Assembly: GCF_050003625.1 (NCBI RefSeq)
Contig: NC_134397.1
Span: 228,284,537-228,348,536 of the forward strand
Reading direction: 5' to 3'
DNA length: 64,000 nucleotides
Source: Haematobia irritans
Lineage: Eukaryota; Arthropoda; Insecta; Diptera; Muscidae
The notes beneath the pieces are model-generated. The model saw only the letters and a program-made list of their open reading frames with translations. It made no database searches and was not told the DNA's origin. A program made the translations under genes and the position numbers. Within the stretch, counting starts at the first letter, position 1. Each line of letters opens with the position of its first letter. Shown here piece by piece: positions 48,095-60,381 of this stretch.

Positions 48095-48270
48095 TTTTAT
48101 ACCCTCCACCATAGGATGGGGGTATATTAACTTTGTCATTCCGTTTGTAACACATCGAAATATTCCTCTAAGACCCCATAAAGTATATATATTCTGGGTC
48201 GTGGTGAAATTCTGAGTCGATCTGAGCATGTCCGTCCGTCCGTCTATTGAGCCCATTGGCAACTCTTTAT
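48095..48270 (-). repeat. R153-family terminal fragment
   Basis: TATACCCTCCACCATAGGAT and the CATGTCCGTCCGTCCGTC stretch match the terminal region near 60527-60680. Confidence 0.75.
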
Positions 48271-48281
48271 GTAGTTTTGTA

Positions 48282-48768
48282 CACTCAAAAAAAAAGTGAA
48301 CTGTATATTTCACTAAAGCCAATTTAACTTTATTTTAGTTCATGGAATTATTATATATGGAGAAAGTTTTCTTTACTCTAATAATTTTTTGCGTACGTTA
48401 GTTAAATGAACTAAAAAACGTGAAAAAATTATACACAAATGAAGTAAAAAGTTTTACTAAATACGTACTTCTCACAAAATAGTTCATTATAGCTTTAAAT
48501 TTGTAAATTTTTTTACAAATGTGCCCATCATGAACTTCGTATGTCATTAAAGACATTCTTGCAATTTTGAACTCTAAGTTTTTCCTTCAAACTACAAAAT
48601 TTTCTTTAACAAGTGAAAAAAAAATTAATTATGTGTAATAAATTTTTTTGAATTTGTAGAAAAATATTTACTTATTTTTGTGATATCGGTGTGATGTCAA
48701 AATATTAAAAAAAAATTCTAAAAATAACTAAATATTTTCTTCCTGATAGATCCACTGTTTTTCCAGTG
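48282..48768. mobile_element. TTCACTAAAG MITE (487 bp)
   Basis: Starts CACTCAAAAAAAAAGTGAAC, ends CCACTGTTTTTCCAGTG, with TA on both sides. It directly follows a truncated R153 end (48095-48270). Confidence 0.85.
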
Positions 48769-48774
48769 TAGTTG

Positions 48775-49265
48775 GAATCAAAAGGTTTTTTTTGCTCAAT
48801 AGGAGATTAAGTGATTCGACTTAAAAATGGGTATCATAACATAAAAGAAACTTTTTTTGGTCTAAGGTCAACTTGACTTTTATAATTGATAAAAATTCTT
48901 TAAAACGAATGCAATTATTTAAAATTTGTTGTCTTTTTGCAACTTTACTACAACGAAAAACCGGCATGTTTTTCAACACTTTAGTATAAAGAGGTTTTTT
49001 ACTTGAAACATAATATAATTTCTACTGGAAGTCGAGCCTGAATTTGGTAATTGAAGTTGTCATTAACACGTTTTGATAGCATATGAAGAAAAAATCTGAA
49101 AAAACGAAAAATTAAAATTTGCTAGAATCAACCCAAATTTAAAAGAGAATTGTGTCTTAAAAGTATCCTTGCTTGAATTCTCCGCTTCTTTGTCTCGGAA
49201 TCAATACCAAAATCATTAGATTAAAGACAAAATCTTTGTAACCGGGAATGATTTTTTTTTGAGTG
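48775..49265. mobile_element. Truncated MITE of the 35390 family
   Basis: Contains GTGATTCGACTTAAAAATGG, TAAGGTCAACTTGACTTTTA and the right end TTTTTTTTTGAGTG. The left part is missing where it meets the neighbouring MITE. Confidence 0.7.
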
Positions 49266-49433
49266 TGCCATTCGATCCCTGATATGACTTCTTGAGCATT
49301 TACACCCTGCTTTTTGTATCCAATTGGAAAGTAGAGATCATATCTAGACAGCTGCATATACACGGGAAAAAATATTATCGCAAGGCCAAAGATTTCATGT
49401 CCTTTAAATACGAATACGAATTTCGCTTAGCAT

Positions 49434-50066
<633 letters not shown>

Positions 50067-50542
50067 TTCCTTGTCCAAAAGTCGATAAACTTTTCAATGA
50101 AGTCGTTTTGTCTGACAAATATACTCGTATATTTATTTATTTATTTTTGACATATAAAGTAAGAACAATTTTTATTCTTACTTATGCCCTCATTTTTTTT
50201 TCAATTAATTTAATTGTAGTGTTGTATTTATAATTTTTAGAATAAAGTCTCATCACGGGGATGAAAAAAATCTGTATATATCGGCCAATGATGTAAATAA
50301 GTTTTACAGAAATATGAATTACTTTAGGCCTAAGAACTTTTTGTTCCGTGAGTTAATTAGTGATTTAAAATAATTTGCATACCTAATATGAAATGCAATT
50401 TCTCAATGAATAAATTGAGCAATGCACGTGCCGTTTAACAATTTGACATTCTTTAAGCTTGATTTCCTCATGTTTTGATATAAGCACATTGATATTGAAG
50501 TATGATTTAAAAAAAAATATATATTTCAACGTATAACATATA

Positions 50543-51445
50543 CACTCAAACAAAAAATTTACTTGAGTCAAAAGATTTTAACCTCCACATAAAGAATTTG
50601 GATTTGATTTTGAACCAGAGTTGCGGCTTCTTTAAAATAAAGATATTGTTGGAGCTACCTACACACAGAAAAAAATCGGATTCAATCAAAAAATTAATTG
50701 GTGTCGATTAGAAAACTAATTAGTTTTCTAATAGATTCAATTTATTATTACTTAAACTTTTTAATTAAATCAGTTAAACAAATAATTGAGTTTTGCAATC
50801 GACATAAATTCATTTTTTTATTAAATGGTTTATTGGAACAATTAATTGTTTAATAAAAACCGCTCATTTCTTAACTAACTTTGGGTTCTTAATTTGATAA
50901 AAAAAAAATATTAATTGATTTTGTGTTTTTTTTTATTAAAAAATTGATTGCATCGATTAATTTTTTAATAAAATTTTAAAAATTTTCAATCATTTTTTTA
51001 ATTAACTTAATATTTCTAGTTTGATTAAATAGATAATTGTATGAATTATTTTTTTTTTTAATTAAAAATTTAAAAAATTTCAATCATTGTGCTAAGTGTC
51101 TTAATGTTTCTAGTTTGATTAAAAAGATAATTATACCAATTAAATAAAATTTTAATTGAAAAAGTTTTCAGCTTCAATTAACTTTTTAATAGGAAATATT
51201 TTGGTGATTTGTTTTTCTGTCTAGGTTTAAATCTAGGCTCAAGATCTTATTTATTGAATTTACATTCTCATTAATTGATTTGTTCTCAATTGATTAAATT
51301 TTTTATCTAATAAATGCCAGTTTAAATCCATAAATGTTAACTAAGTAAAAAACATTTTTTATTTTATTTAAATGTTCAAAATGTAATTTAAATCAATGTA
51401 TTTTACTTCAATAGTATTTTATTTTAAATTTAAATTTTCTAATAG
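50543..51445. mobile_element. MITE related to 45770, split by an AT-rich MITE
   Basis: The left part starts CACTCAAACAAAAAATTTAC at 50543. The text resumes at 51233 with AGGTTTAAATCTAGGCTC, matching the order in 45770-46256. The insertion is 50662-51230 with TA on both sides. Confidence 0.75.
50662..51230. mobile_element. AT-rich MITE (CACACAGAAAAA ends)
   Basis: Starts CACACAGAAAAAAATCGG and ends TTGTTTTTCTGTC, with TA at 50660-50661 and 51231-51232. The interior is dense in ATTAATTG/CAATTAA motifs. Relatives: 9863-10148, 1490-1702, 43567-43727. Confidence 0.78.
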
Positions 51446-52648
51446 TGGTATTGAAGAATGGCTCACACATCTATCAGTGAACCTCTAACCCATATATAAT
51501 TTAGTCCCTCATATATTCCTAAGAAATTAATATTTTTTCTAAGAGTCTAAGGGTATATTTATGTATATGTTATATATAAATTAGAACCACAAAATAAATT
51601 ATGCTGGTTATATTCTACTTGCGTCACAGTATTCATCATTAGCAAATTTCATTTTCTGGTCTTTAGATTTCCATTGTACACATTTCGCTTTCATTTTTTA
51701 TCTCTGTTCACAAATTCATTAAATATGCTCCAATTTCGTATGCTTTCACAACACTTCGGAATACAAATTATTCAATTCTCTATATAATCCGATTTTTGCA
51801 ATTATAGACAGCTTAACAAAGCATAGTTGCTCATAAATAAAAGCGGGACGTAGTATTATCAAAACGATCACTTCCATTTTTATGCGTATTTTTTTTTACA
51901 AAACTTAACACTGGCTTATTCTTTGACTTGAATTCGCTTTCATATATCGTTAATTTTATATCATTTATCATGTTATTTCTTTTATTGTGAATTGTAAGAA
52001 TTCAGAAGAAGTTTCACTTTAATAATATATAAATTGGATATTAATAACAACTGATAATGTGCTATATGGAATTTATTGTGGAACGTGCGTGCCATTTGTT
52101 TGTTTTGTTTTCTTTTTATCTCATTCTTATATTTATTCACATTTGTTTTTGATGTGGTTTTTATTTTTATATGTATTTTTTTATTATTTTTCACTGTATA
52201 AAATGTGGGTCACTCTTCTTTAATATTTCTGGTTGATGTTTTATTATATTATTACTACTTTTAACACGTTATTTTGGATAGCTTTTTCTGGAGTTGATTC
52301 AACTGACAATATAAACGCATGTGTTTAATTGAAATTTTAATTTTTTAAATCATATATAACATTTTTTTATAATATATTTTCTTATGGAAGTGATATCATT
52401 CCCAAGCATCGAAAACGGTTTGAAAATATGCATGCGAGAAACGATTATTTTGTACATAATATGAACTTCGTTTCACGTATCCAATTTGTGCAGAAGATCA
52501 AGCGCATCATAGGTATAAAAAACTATGATGTGAAATAAACAGAACAGAAACCATAAACTAAATTTATGATTTGATAAATCTAAATAAAATAATTTGATTT
52601 CTTAAGTTCCAAATCCATATAAGATTCGAAATCTGGATGTAAGGAAAT
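51446..52648. other. Unassigned T-rich DNA
   Basis: No gene, element end or RNA gene seen before the mariner at 52651. Confidence 0.5.
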
Positions 52649-52650
52649 TA

Positions 52651-53552
52651 CGAGGGCAGTTCGGAAACTTCTTAGCCCAGCATAAAAAGCGCGGTATAAA
52701 CAGAAAAAAGTTAAGTATTTTGGAAACTTCCATCTCTGTTATGAACACATGTTAAATTTTGTTTCGATCTGGCAACTCATTCATATAGAAACAGGTGTTC
52801 AAAAAAGACGCAACCGCAATTTTTTTACAATGGAAAAATTAGAAATGCGTGCTGTCATTAAATATTTCCATAAAAAAGGTTTATCGGGACAAGAAATTCA
52901 TAATGATATGGTGAATGTGTTAGGTGAACGTGCTCCTTCATATGCAACAGTAAAAAATGGGTTGCCTAATTTAAACGTGGTCGTACAAGCATTGAAGATG
53001 AACTACGTAGTGGACGTCCAAAAACAGAAATTGTAGCCAAAGTGCATGATATGGTATTAAATGATCGACGAATAAAAGTGCGTGAAATTGCTATTATCAT
53101 GGGCATCAGAAATGATCGAGTCCATTTAAACTACAGATGAAAAAGCTTTCTGCAAGATGGGTGCCGCATTTGTTAACAGTCGATCGAAAACGCATAAGAA
53201 TGAACATTTCTCAAGCTTGTTTGGATCGTTTTTAGCAAATTAAAATGGATTTTAAGCGTCGTTTCATAACTGTTGATGAGACATGGATCCACCACTATAC
53301 TCCAGAGGCAAAATAACAATCCAAACAATGGACCGAAGCTGCTCCAAAGAAGGCAAAAACAATTCAATCGGCTGGTAAGGTTATGGCAACGTTTTTTTGG
53401 GACTTCAAAGGTATTTTATTGGTTGACTATCTGCAAAAGGGTAAAACAATAAATTCGGAGTACTATTGCAACCTTTTGAAAATTAAAAATATTTTTGAAA
53501 AACTAACTATTCTCTTTTGTTGATGGGCAAAGAAGTTTCCGAACCGCCCTCG
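52651..53552 (+). mobile_element. Decayed mariner with TA-flanked inverted ends
   Basis: The left end CGAGGGCAGTTCGGAAACTT and right end AAGTTTCCGAACCGCCCTCG are inverted repeats with one mismatch. TA flanks both sides (52649-52650, 53553-53554). At 902 bp it is shorter than the usual ~1.3 kb. The ends and protein differ from the Himar1-like copy, so it is a separate mariner subfamily, perhaps cecropia- or capitata-like. Confidence 0.88.
52830..53500 (+). pseudogene. Mariner transposase remnant, second subfamily
   Basis: An ATG at about 52830 opens MEKLEMRAVIKYFHKKGLSG, a mariner N-terminal helix-turn-helix. Across several frame changes come an ELRSGRPKT-like stretch, VREIA, LSARWVPHLLTVDRKR, then VDETWIHHYTPE with the first catalytic Asp. 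Internal stops occur after CLDRF and after TPEAK. The text continues to INSEYYCNLL and breaks off, so the second and third catalytic Asp are deleted. Clearly inactive. Confidence 0.85.
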
Positions 53553-53848
53553 TATATGTAATTTTTTAATACAGCCCAAATATAGGAGCATTATGTCCCA
53601 ATACTACTTCCTAAGCATCAGTAGTGCACTTTTAATCGAAAATATTAAGATGAAGTTAAACTACTGATAGTTTTCAGACATGTGAAAAAAGAAATATTAG
53701 ATTAAATGTTCTCCATTTAAGGTTTACAGAAGCAAATATCAGAATTTATAATTTTATTATACTTTAAGCCAACACAATATCCACTGAGAAATATAACTTT
53801 TATACTAATCAACATGCTATAGCTAAGCATACATTAATAGACCGCACA

Positions 53849-54138
53849 CAGAGACGGAATATGATAACCTCAACCATGTTTCAAAGGCAAATTGTTAGTT
53901 TTGGATGGTGACCACATAACATGTTTATCGCAGAAGTGTTGTTTTCTCGCCAAACACAAAATGCTTTCCGAAAACAGATACATAATTTCCGAGATAATAA
54001 CATGATTGCGATAAACATGCTACATGGTCACCATCAAGAAATGTTTGAGGTTCCTTCTCTGGGTGCGGTATAAATTTTTCCGCCACAAACGTCTGATGCT
54101 TGAATTATGTTTGGGGTGATCATATTCCTTCTCTGCGA
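53849..54138. repeat. Hairpin-MITE relative (CACACAGAGACGG)
   Basis: Starts CACACAGAGACGGAATATGA and shares the body of 17966-18215 (TTTTGGATGGTGACCA). The right side is rearranged, with two terminal-like copies near 54063 and 54138. Confidence 0.65.
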
Positions 54139-54393
54139 GCAGATTGGAATTCTTGAGGGTACTTATATTTCATCAGATTCGCTTGAGAATCTGTAGGTGC
54201 TATTAGAGTTCATCAGTCAGCAATCACAATTTGGCCCTCTTGGGTTACATATAGTCCCCTTTTTAACCAATATTTGATGTCTTAATACCCTGAACTCTTG
54301 CTATTAACACGATCCGCTTGACACTTGATGTTGGGCAAAATAATTTCGTGATATCAGCAATCACACGCAATTGGTGCATCTTGCACGCTCACA

Positions 54394-55342
54394 AAAAATC
54401 GCTTCTGTAACAAATACTCCCAAACATATTTTGCTTCAAGCATATACATTTTTGGGTATTGCCCAAACATTTATATGTTTGATCTCTTCCAATATATAAT
54501 ATGTTTGAAAGCATATTGGTCTAAACAATATATGTTTGGGTAGTCTAAGTTCCAAACATTTTGTATTTTTGCATCCAAATTCAATAATGTTGTCTTCCAA
54601 AAACAATATGTTATTATGTGAACATATAATATGTTTGGAAGCATTTTGCACCCAAAAATATTATATGCTTAAAAAAATTCTCCCAAACAATATTGTGCTC
54701 AAAATTTTATTTATTTATTTATATATTTACAATCATAATGAATTATGAAAATAAACAGGTAATATAGGTGCTAACAACATAGGTTTTCGACCTGATTGCT
54801 CAAAATTTTGTTTCTGCCCAATTGTATATTCCCCCACATCTTTTTCACTTCCACGAGATTTTTTAGTTCTTAGCACCTTTTTCTGTAATACAAACATTGT
54901 AGAAGAAATTATCCTATTGTATGATTTTTTTTATTGTAATTTTACCTTTTGCCGGACGGGGATTCGAACAGCGGACCACACAGTTTGTAAGGATCAAAGA
55001 AGTAGCTGATCAATTGCCCAAGGAAAAATAAAATGTTAATTTTGTAATAACAAGCAACAACCACCAACTTAATTCAATATCGCTCCCTGTTAAATAGCGC
55101 TCCAAGCTATTAAACACATATATGTTTATAGGCTATTTCTAAATTAATATATGTTTGCATCCAAGCATATTATATTTACAAACATTTTATGTCCCAAACA
55201 TAATATGTTCTAACATATTAACATATATGTCCCAAACATGTTATGCTAGTTTATGAACATTATATGCTTGCACTCAAAAATATTGTGTTTAAAAATTTGA
55301 TCTCAAAATATGTTTGGGGTGATCATATTCCTTCTATGGGTG
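54394..55342. mobile_element. Element dense in AAACATATTATGTTT palindromes
   Basis: Ends GGGGTGATCATATTCCTTCTATGGGTG before TA, like the hairpin MITEs. Short palindromes around AACATATAATATGTTT recur on both sides of a central non-repeat part. The centre holds a tRNA-like segment at 54943-55020. The left end is not sharply defined. Confidence 0.55.
54943..55020 (-). other. tRNA-derived segment inside the 54394 element
   Basis: On the minus strand it contains GTTCGAATCCCCGTCCGGC, a T-arm-like sequence (B-box GTTCGAATCC) plus acceptor-like end, preceded by TTGATCAGCTACTTC. No clear closing stem, so it is a fossil or mimic rather than a tRNA gene. Confidence 0.4.
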
Positions 55343-55540
55343 TATACAAAACGACCTCCGATAACTTCTTTTTAGCCATGGATCGTCTTACAAACAAATA
55401 ATGCTTTCAAATGATTTTTGTTTTTTTATCAAAATGAGTGTTCTGTTAAGAAAGTTCATTGCGCGAAAAATTAAGTTCGGCGTCGAACCTCATTTGTCAT
55501 TGTCGATTTAGTAGTGAAGATCAGCTAGAAACATTGCAAA

Positions 55541-55917
55541 AGCTACCAATGCATCTGGAAAAAGTCATAGTTTGGTGCAGTTTATGAACTGGTGGACCAT
55601 ATATGGTGGACCAGGTATGAACAAGTATACTTGTTCAAAGATAATGCGAATTGTAACGCAACTACGAAGGGTTAGTGCTACCGTGCGATAATATCCAACG
55701 TGTTTTGTTGAAAATACAAGAACTTGATTTGCATGAGTATGCCAAAATTAGACTAATCGGATGGATCATTTGAGGCGCAGTCAATTCTGGCATGGAAATA
55801 TTCTTCAAACATTAAATTATATGGTAAGCATTACTATCGATTCAAATAAAGATTTTATGCATTTTTCCTGAATTTTATATGTTTTCTTTAATTCTATATA
55901 GCTCTTAAAAAATCACC
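55541..55917 (+). pseudogene. Heavily decayed Tc1/mariner transposase remnant
   Basis: In one frame HLEKVIVWCSL-stop-TGGPY resembles the catalytic core of the element at 18699 (VTVWCGLWAGG). It is followed by FKDNANCNATT, which may correspond to the second catalytic motif. The segment ends near ATCACCCTTT, similar to the 3' terminus of the 18699 copy. Multiple stops; assignment is tentative. Confidence 0.4.
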
Positions 55918-57059
55918 CTTTGTATGCGCAAGGATGATTATTTAATATAAAACTTATTTATAGTTTGGGTATATATATTTCTTGCTGTTAATAGACGCAT
56001 TTAATTTTTTTTTGCGAAATTTACACATTTGCCAGCTTTTTCCAAATATTTTTTAGAAAATTGTTGGTAGTTTTTTTTGTCATTTATGTTTTTTTATCCA
56101 TTTTCTCAAGCATTATAACTAGCGCTTTAATCATTTTCACTGTCATAAATAATTTTCATATAATTACTAGTACTATTTTTCACCTTATTTTAAAGTTTTC
56201 ACAATTATTTTTTTTTTCAAAATTTGGTATATTACGTTTTTGAATTGCTGTATAGGTATAGTGGCAGCCCGATATTTCAGGCTCACATAGACTATTCAGT
56301 CCATTGTGTTATTGATTTGTTGTAATAATTCTATTAATTAATTCCATTATTTTAATTTTTTTTAAATATTTTCAGAAACATTGTCTGATTTGTCACTAAT
56401 TAATTCAAACATTTATAAGTACCAGTTTTTTTTTTATTTATTATTGTTTTATATATTTTTCCACTTCCATTTGTATTCATTTTTTTCTCTAAAAACTCCC
56501 TCGAAGAATTTTATCTCTCAATTATTTTAAGCATATGTATTATGTTTAACTTTTCACAACAAACATTACTGTTGTGTTGTGGTTTTTTATTATTTTTGTA
56601 TATATCTTTTATTTTACTTATGTATTTAAATATTTTTTTTTACATACGCCATTTTTTTTAAATTAATTTTGTGTTAAATATTTTTAGCGATCATATAGAT
56701 TCAAAAATGTGTTTTACTTATTTAAACATAAAAATCTCCAAATTGTTGTCATATTTTTTATAAATATTTTCACTATTCAATTGATTTGAATTCAAGTATT
56801 TATTTATTTTATCCTTCTTCAATTTAAATATTTTTTGTAATAAAACTCACTTTTATTTCATTTTAAAGAAACACCCACTGCATGCACTTGTTGAGCCAAT
56901 ATATTCGACCGGAACATTTAGCCAATTATTTATTATGCGAAAGTACAATAATTTTTCACAAAAAATACGTACGTCTTCTGGTTGAACTGTTTACAATGCT
57001 GTAAAAGGTCCACATTAATTCACACTCACACACATAAACGCGAAACGAAACATTAGGTT
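55918..57059. other. Unassigned very T-rich DNA
   Basis: T-rich low complexity apart from a short SINE fragment at 56260. Confidence 0.5.
56260..56312 (-). repeat. Short SINE fragment
   Basis: GGCAGCCCGATATTTCAGGC and ACTATTCAGTCCATTGTG match the SINE body near 43800-43840. Confidence 0.55.
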
Positions 57060-57960
57060 TAGGCGTTGTGTTTTTTTGTTTTTGTTTCGTTGCACTGTCG
57101 ATTGCTAGGTGGGCAATTATTTGAAACCGCTATGTATGCAAAACCAAAAAAAAAAAACACAAGTGACGGTGGTATAGTGCATATGCACAAGAGTCGCCCC
57201 GAGTGAGACTAATTGAGAACAATCATAAGAAACCGTCGGTTAGAATTGCTTAGGCGGCGAACAAAAAAATCGAACTTGTGAATTGCGGCAACACGTTAAT
57301 ACGCCTCAATAGTTCGCTGTAAACTGAAATCGCAACTTAACAGAGCAACAAGTGGGAGCCCCCTATACACAACATGAATGGCTCAGAGCATTGCAGACAC
57401 ACACACACTACACAATGTTCACCCCTGCACCTCTCCGCGGATCACTTGATAAACAATACCAAAAAACGGGAAAAAGTAAACAAAAGTATATGTGGTGGCT
57501 AAGACGATGGTGGCACTCAACAACAAAAACAAAAAGACACACGAGACCGGTAAAGTGATGGAAGACAACGGCAGTGGCGGAAGAACCACTGCAAAAGACG
57601 GGATAACAAAAAGCCAACGGCAGACGGCAAAACTGGTTTCTCAGTTCACATTTTAAGTGCTGTTGACTGATATTGCAGGTGTAATTTGAGTAACATGAAT
57701 GCGGTTTATTAAAGAGCTACCACAAGCATACTAAGAAAACCGAAGAGGGGCCTAAACACACTGAGAGAGAGCGAGAGAGGCTTGAAGATTACAGTAACAG
57801 TGAAACGGTTGAATCGGTTAACAGCCCCATGTTAAGGTCTTTCAGAGTTTAGCACAAAAACTACTCACCATCTCTATGGAATTTAAGGCAAAACAAAAAA
57901 GAAAAACGGGTCTATAGCATATTTGCCTTACTCTCAGGACTAAGAGAGTGAGAGTTTTTC
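57060..57960 (-). promoter_or_regulatory. Candidate host promoter region
   Basis: This is the least repetitive and GC-richest stretch of the right half. On the minus strand TCAGTT (57322-57327) fits the insect initiator. GAGAGAGAGCGAGAGAGG at 57762-57780, and more GAGAG near 57945, are GAGA-factor-type sites that would lie ~440 bp upstream. No exon frame can be assigned downstream, which would fit a noncoding first exon. Tentative. Confidence 0.3.
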
Positions 57961-59210
57961 CTCTAAATAGAGTTGTTGCCCATGCGCACTTGCAGACCTA
58001 CAACACTATTATACAGTTAACAGTTTTCCCATTGTCTCTGATGTGTTTGTTGGTTATTTAAACCATGACGGATAGAATTTGATGAAGAAAAAAAAAACAC
58101 CAAAAATATTGTCAAAGATCAGTTACATCGAATACAGTTTTCAGATAGGGAATTTTTAGGGTTTCATATAAAGTTTTAGTAAATGCCTATATAAATGTAA
58201 AATATTTTAAATTTTGGATTTTTTAAAATTTGCAATTACAACAAATAGACGAATACATAGAATGATTTATATTTAATTTATACTTCATAAAAAGTTTCCA
58301 TAAATTTCAAATATTTACTTTGATGAAGATTTGATGAAGAATTGGAGTTATTTCGTCGACGGAAATTATTATGTAAAAAAAGTAATCTTGAGAAAGTTAA
58401 GCATTGACAAATTTACTTCAAAACCATTGGATATGTCAGCTATTCACATATGATTTTCAAATATGTATTCTCCAAAGACACAGCCCAGAGATTTTAGAAA
58501 ATATAATAATAATTTTTTTTTTTTAAATTTTATTTTATTATTAGAATTAAAGCGTTTTATATTATATTTACTAGCCATAAAAATTTTATGTTTACTCGTT
58601 CACAGTTGTGACTGAGTGTATGTATTGTTCAAGTTTTAGTTTTGCCCATAAACAAAAGACTTAAGACACATGCCTCTACATAGTCATATGAATGCATCTC
58701 GTCAGTTTTTTTATTTTTTTTTTAATTTTTATGTCTTTTTTGTTGAGCCACCCAAAAGCCTATGTAAGTAATTAGCTGGACATAATTTCGAATTTGATAT
58801 CATTAACAATGAATGCACCGCCGCCCAGACACTACTGTTTTACGATGTTGTTTAATATTTTGTCATTTGTTTTCAATAAACCAAATTTAATGAGTTGAAA
58901 TTTTAGCTGATATTTCACTTCATTAAGGAATAATGGGTAATCATCATGGTGGTCGCTGGGTACTATTGGGAAATATGCATGAGTTACTAGACTTTGTTGG
59001 TTATCCAAAAAGGTGTTGGCTTTTTACAATGTTTTTGTTCATTTTAGCATCAAAGAAATATGAAAGTGTGTGAAAAAATTCAATTATGACTTCTGTATTA
59101 AAATTTTTTTTTTGGAAAGCCATATTTTATTGACATTTTTTGAATTAATAAAAAATGCATAATAATATGAATTTACTTGAGCTAGGTATACAAATGAATA
59201 TATGTTCAGA
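57961..59210. other. Unassigned AT-rich DNA
   Basis: Nothing recognised. Confidence 0.5.
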
Positions 59211-59880
59211 GATGGTCTGTATCAAACGTTTTTTAGGTTTGCGACTGTCACAAAGTTGTAAACGTCACATACGCGCCATAAATGTAGAAAAAGTAAGAAA
59301 CGTCGCAAACACAAAACACTTCAGTCGCGTGAGCTAGGCAGTGAATTCGATGATTTCCAAGATGATGAAAATGTGCAAAGAAGTTTCATCTCCCTGGAAT
59401 GTTCATAAAATTCATAACGAATTTAAAAAAGTAAATTGGAGAATAAACTCATTTAAATGGAAGATGGTAGTCTGTACTTGCTCATAATTAACCTATCACA
59501 AATTTCTGCAGCAATTGAGAGTGCTACTTAAGTTTTGCACTACTGTTTAGAGATAATTTTATAAAATCACTTTTTGAATTATTAAACTCAGTTTCCATAC
59601 TAATTAATTCACTGATGCAAAAACAGCTTGGAAGAGCATTATGGACCACGCAAATCCTGAATATGTAGGTTGAAGTTGCGAATGAGAGATGTAAAACTAG
59701 TAGAGTTTTCAATAAATACATCCCTCGTATCGGGGAGGTAAACTAAATTAAATGAAAATTGTCATATTTTTTTTTTATTCAAAATTAGGGTTTCTACATT
59801 AGGTTCACGGCTCCTGCGACATATGTACTATACCATTGTAAATGTATGTCGCAAAAGTCACAATTTGCGACAGGCCAATT
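59211..59880. mobile_element. Relative of the hAT-type MITE at 20835
   Basis: Starts CAGAGATGGTCTGTATCAAA and shares TTTTTAGGTTTGCGACTGTC and the later AGTCGCGT...GAGCTAGGC segment. It ends near GCAAAAGTCACAATTTGCGACAGGCC. The interior has diverged or been replaced. Confidence 0.7.
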
Positions 59881-60103
59881 CTGTATATTTAATAAGTATT
59901 TAGTCTCTATGCTTGATAATAGAGCAATTTACTATAAAATAGTCCAAATTTTAGCCATATCTGAAACATATTTGGTAGTACATTTTCAGAAATTGGAAGT
60001 GGTTTCTGTTTTTTTATTCATTGTTGACATTAAAGAAATTAAAGAAATGTTTTTACACATACAAGTATGGCAAGTGAAGGTATGGTCGTCCCCTCTGCCC
60101 AAA

Positions 60104-60375
60104 GTCAAAAACGACTAAAACCACCAAGAAGGAAAATGTTGGTTAATTTTAGAAAATGTTAACTAAACTGAAATACTTCCCCGATATTACAAAAATAAGT
60201 AAATAAATATTTTTCGACAAATTTAGAACAATTTAGTATATGTAATTAATTTTTACTTTCTCTTACTTGTTACAAAATCCTAGTTTCAGGGAAAGAATTG
60301 AAATATAGAATATAATTCAAAGAGCTAAAATAGAGTTAAATTGGCTTTAGTGCCCTGGAGCGTTCATAGGTCCAT
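60104..60375 (-). repeat. Partial TTCACTAAAG MITE
   Basis: CCACCAAGAAGGAAAATGTT, then TACAAAAATAAGTAAATA and AAATTGGCTTTAGTG in family order, reversed. A second similar stretch with ACAAACGTACACAAAAAG lies just after the 60382-62296 element. Confidence 0.6.
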
Positions 60376-60381
60376 TAATTA

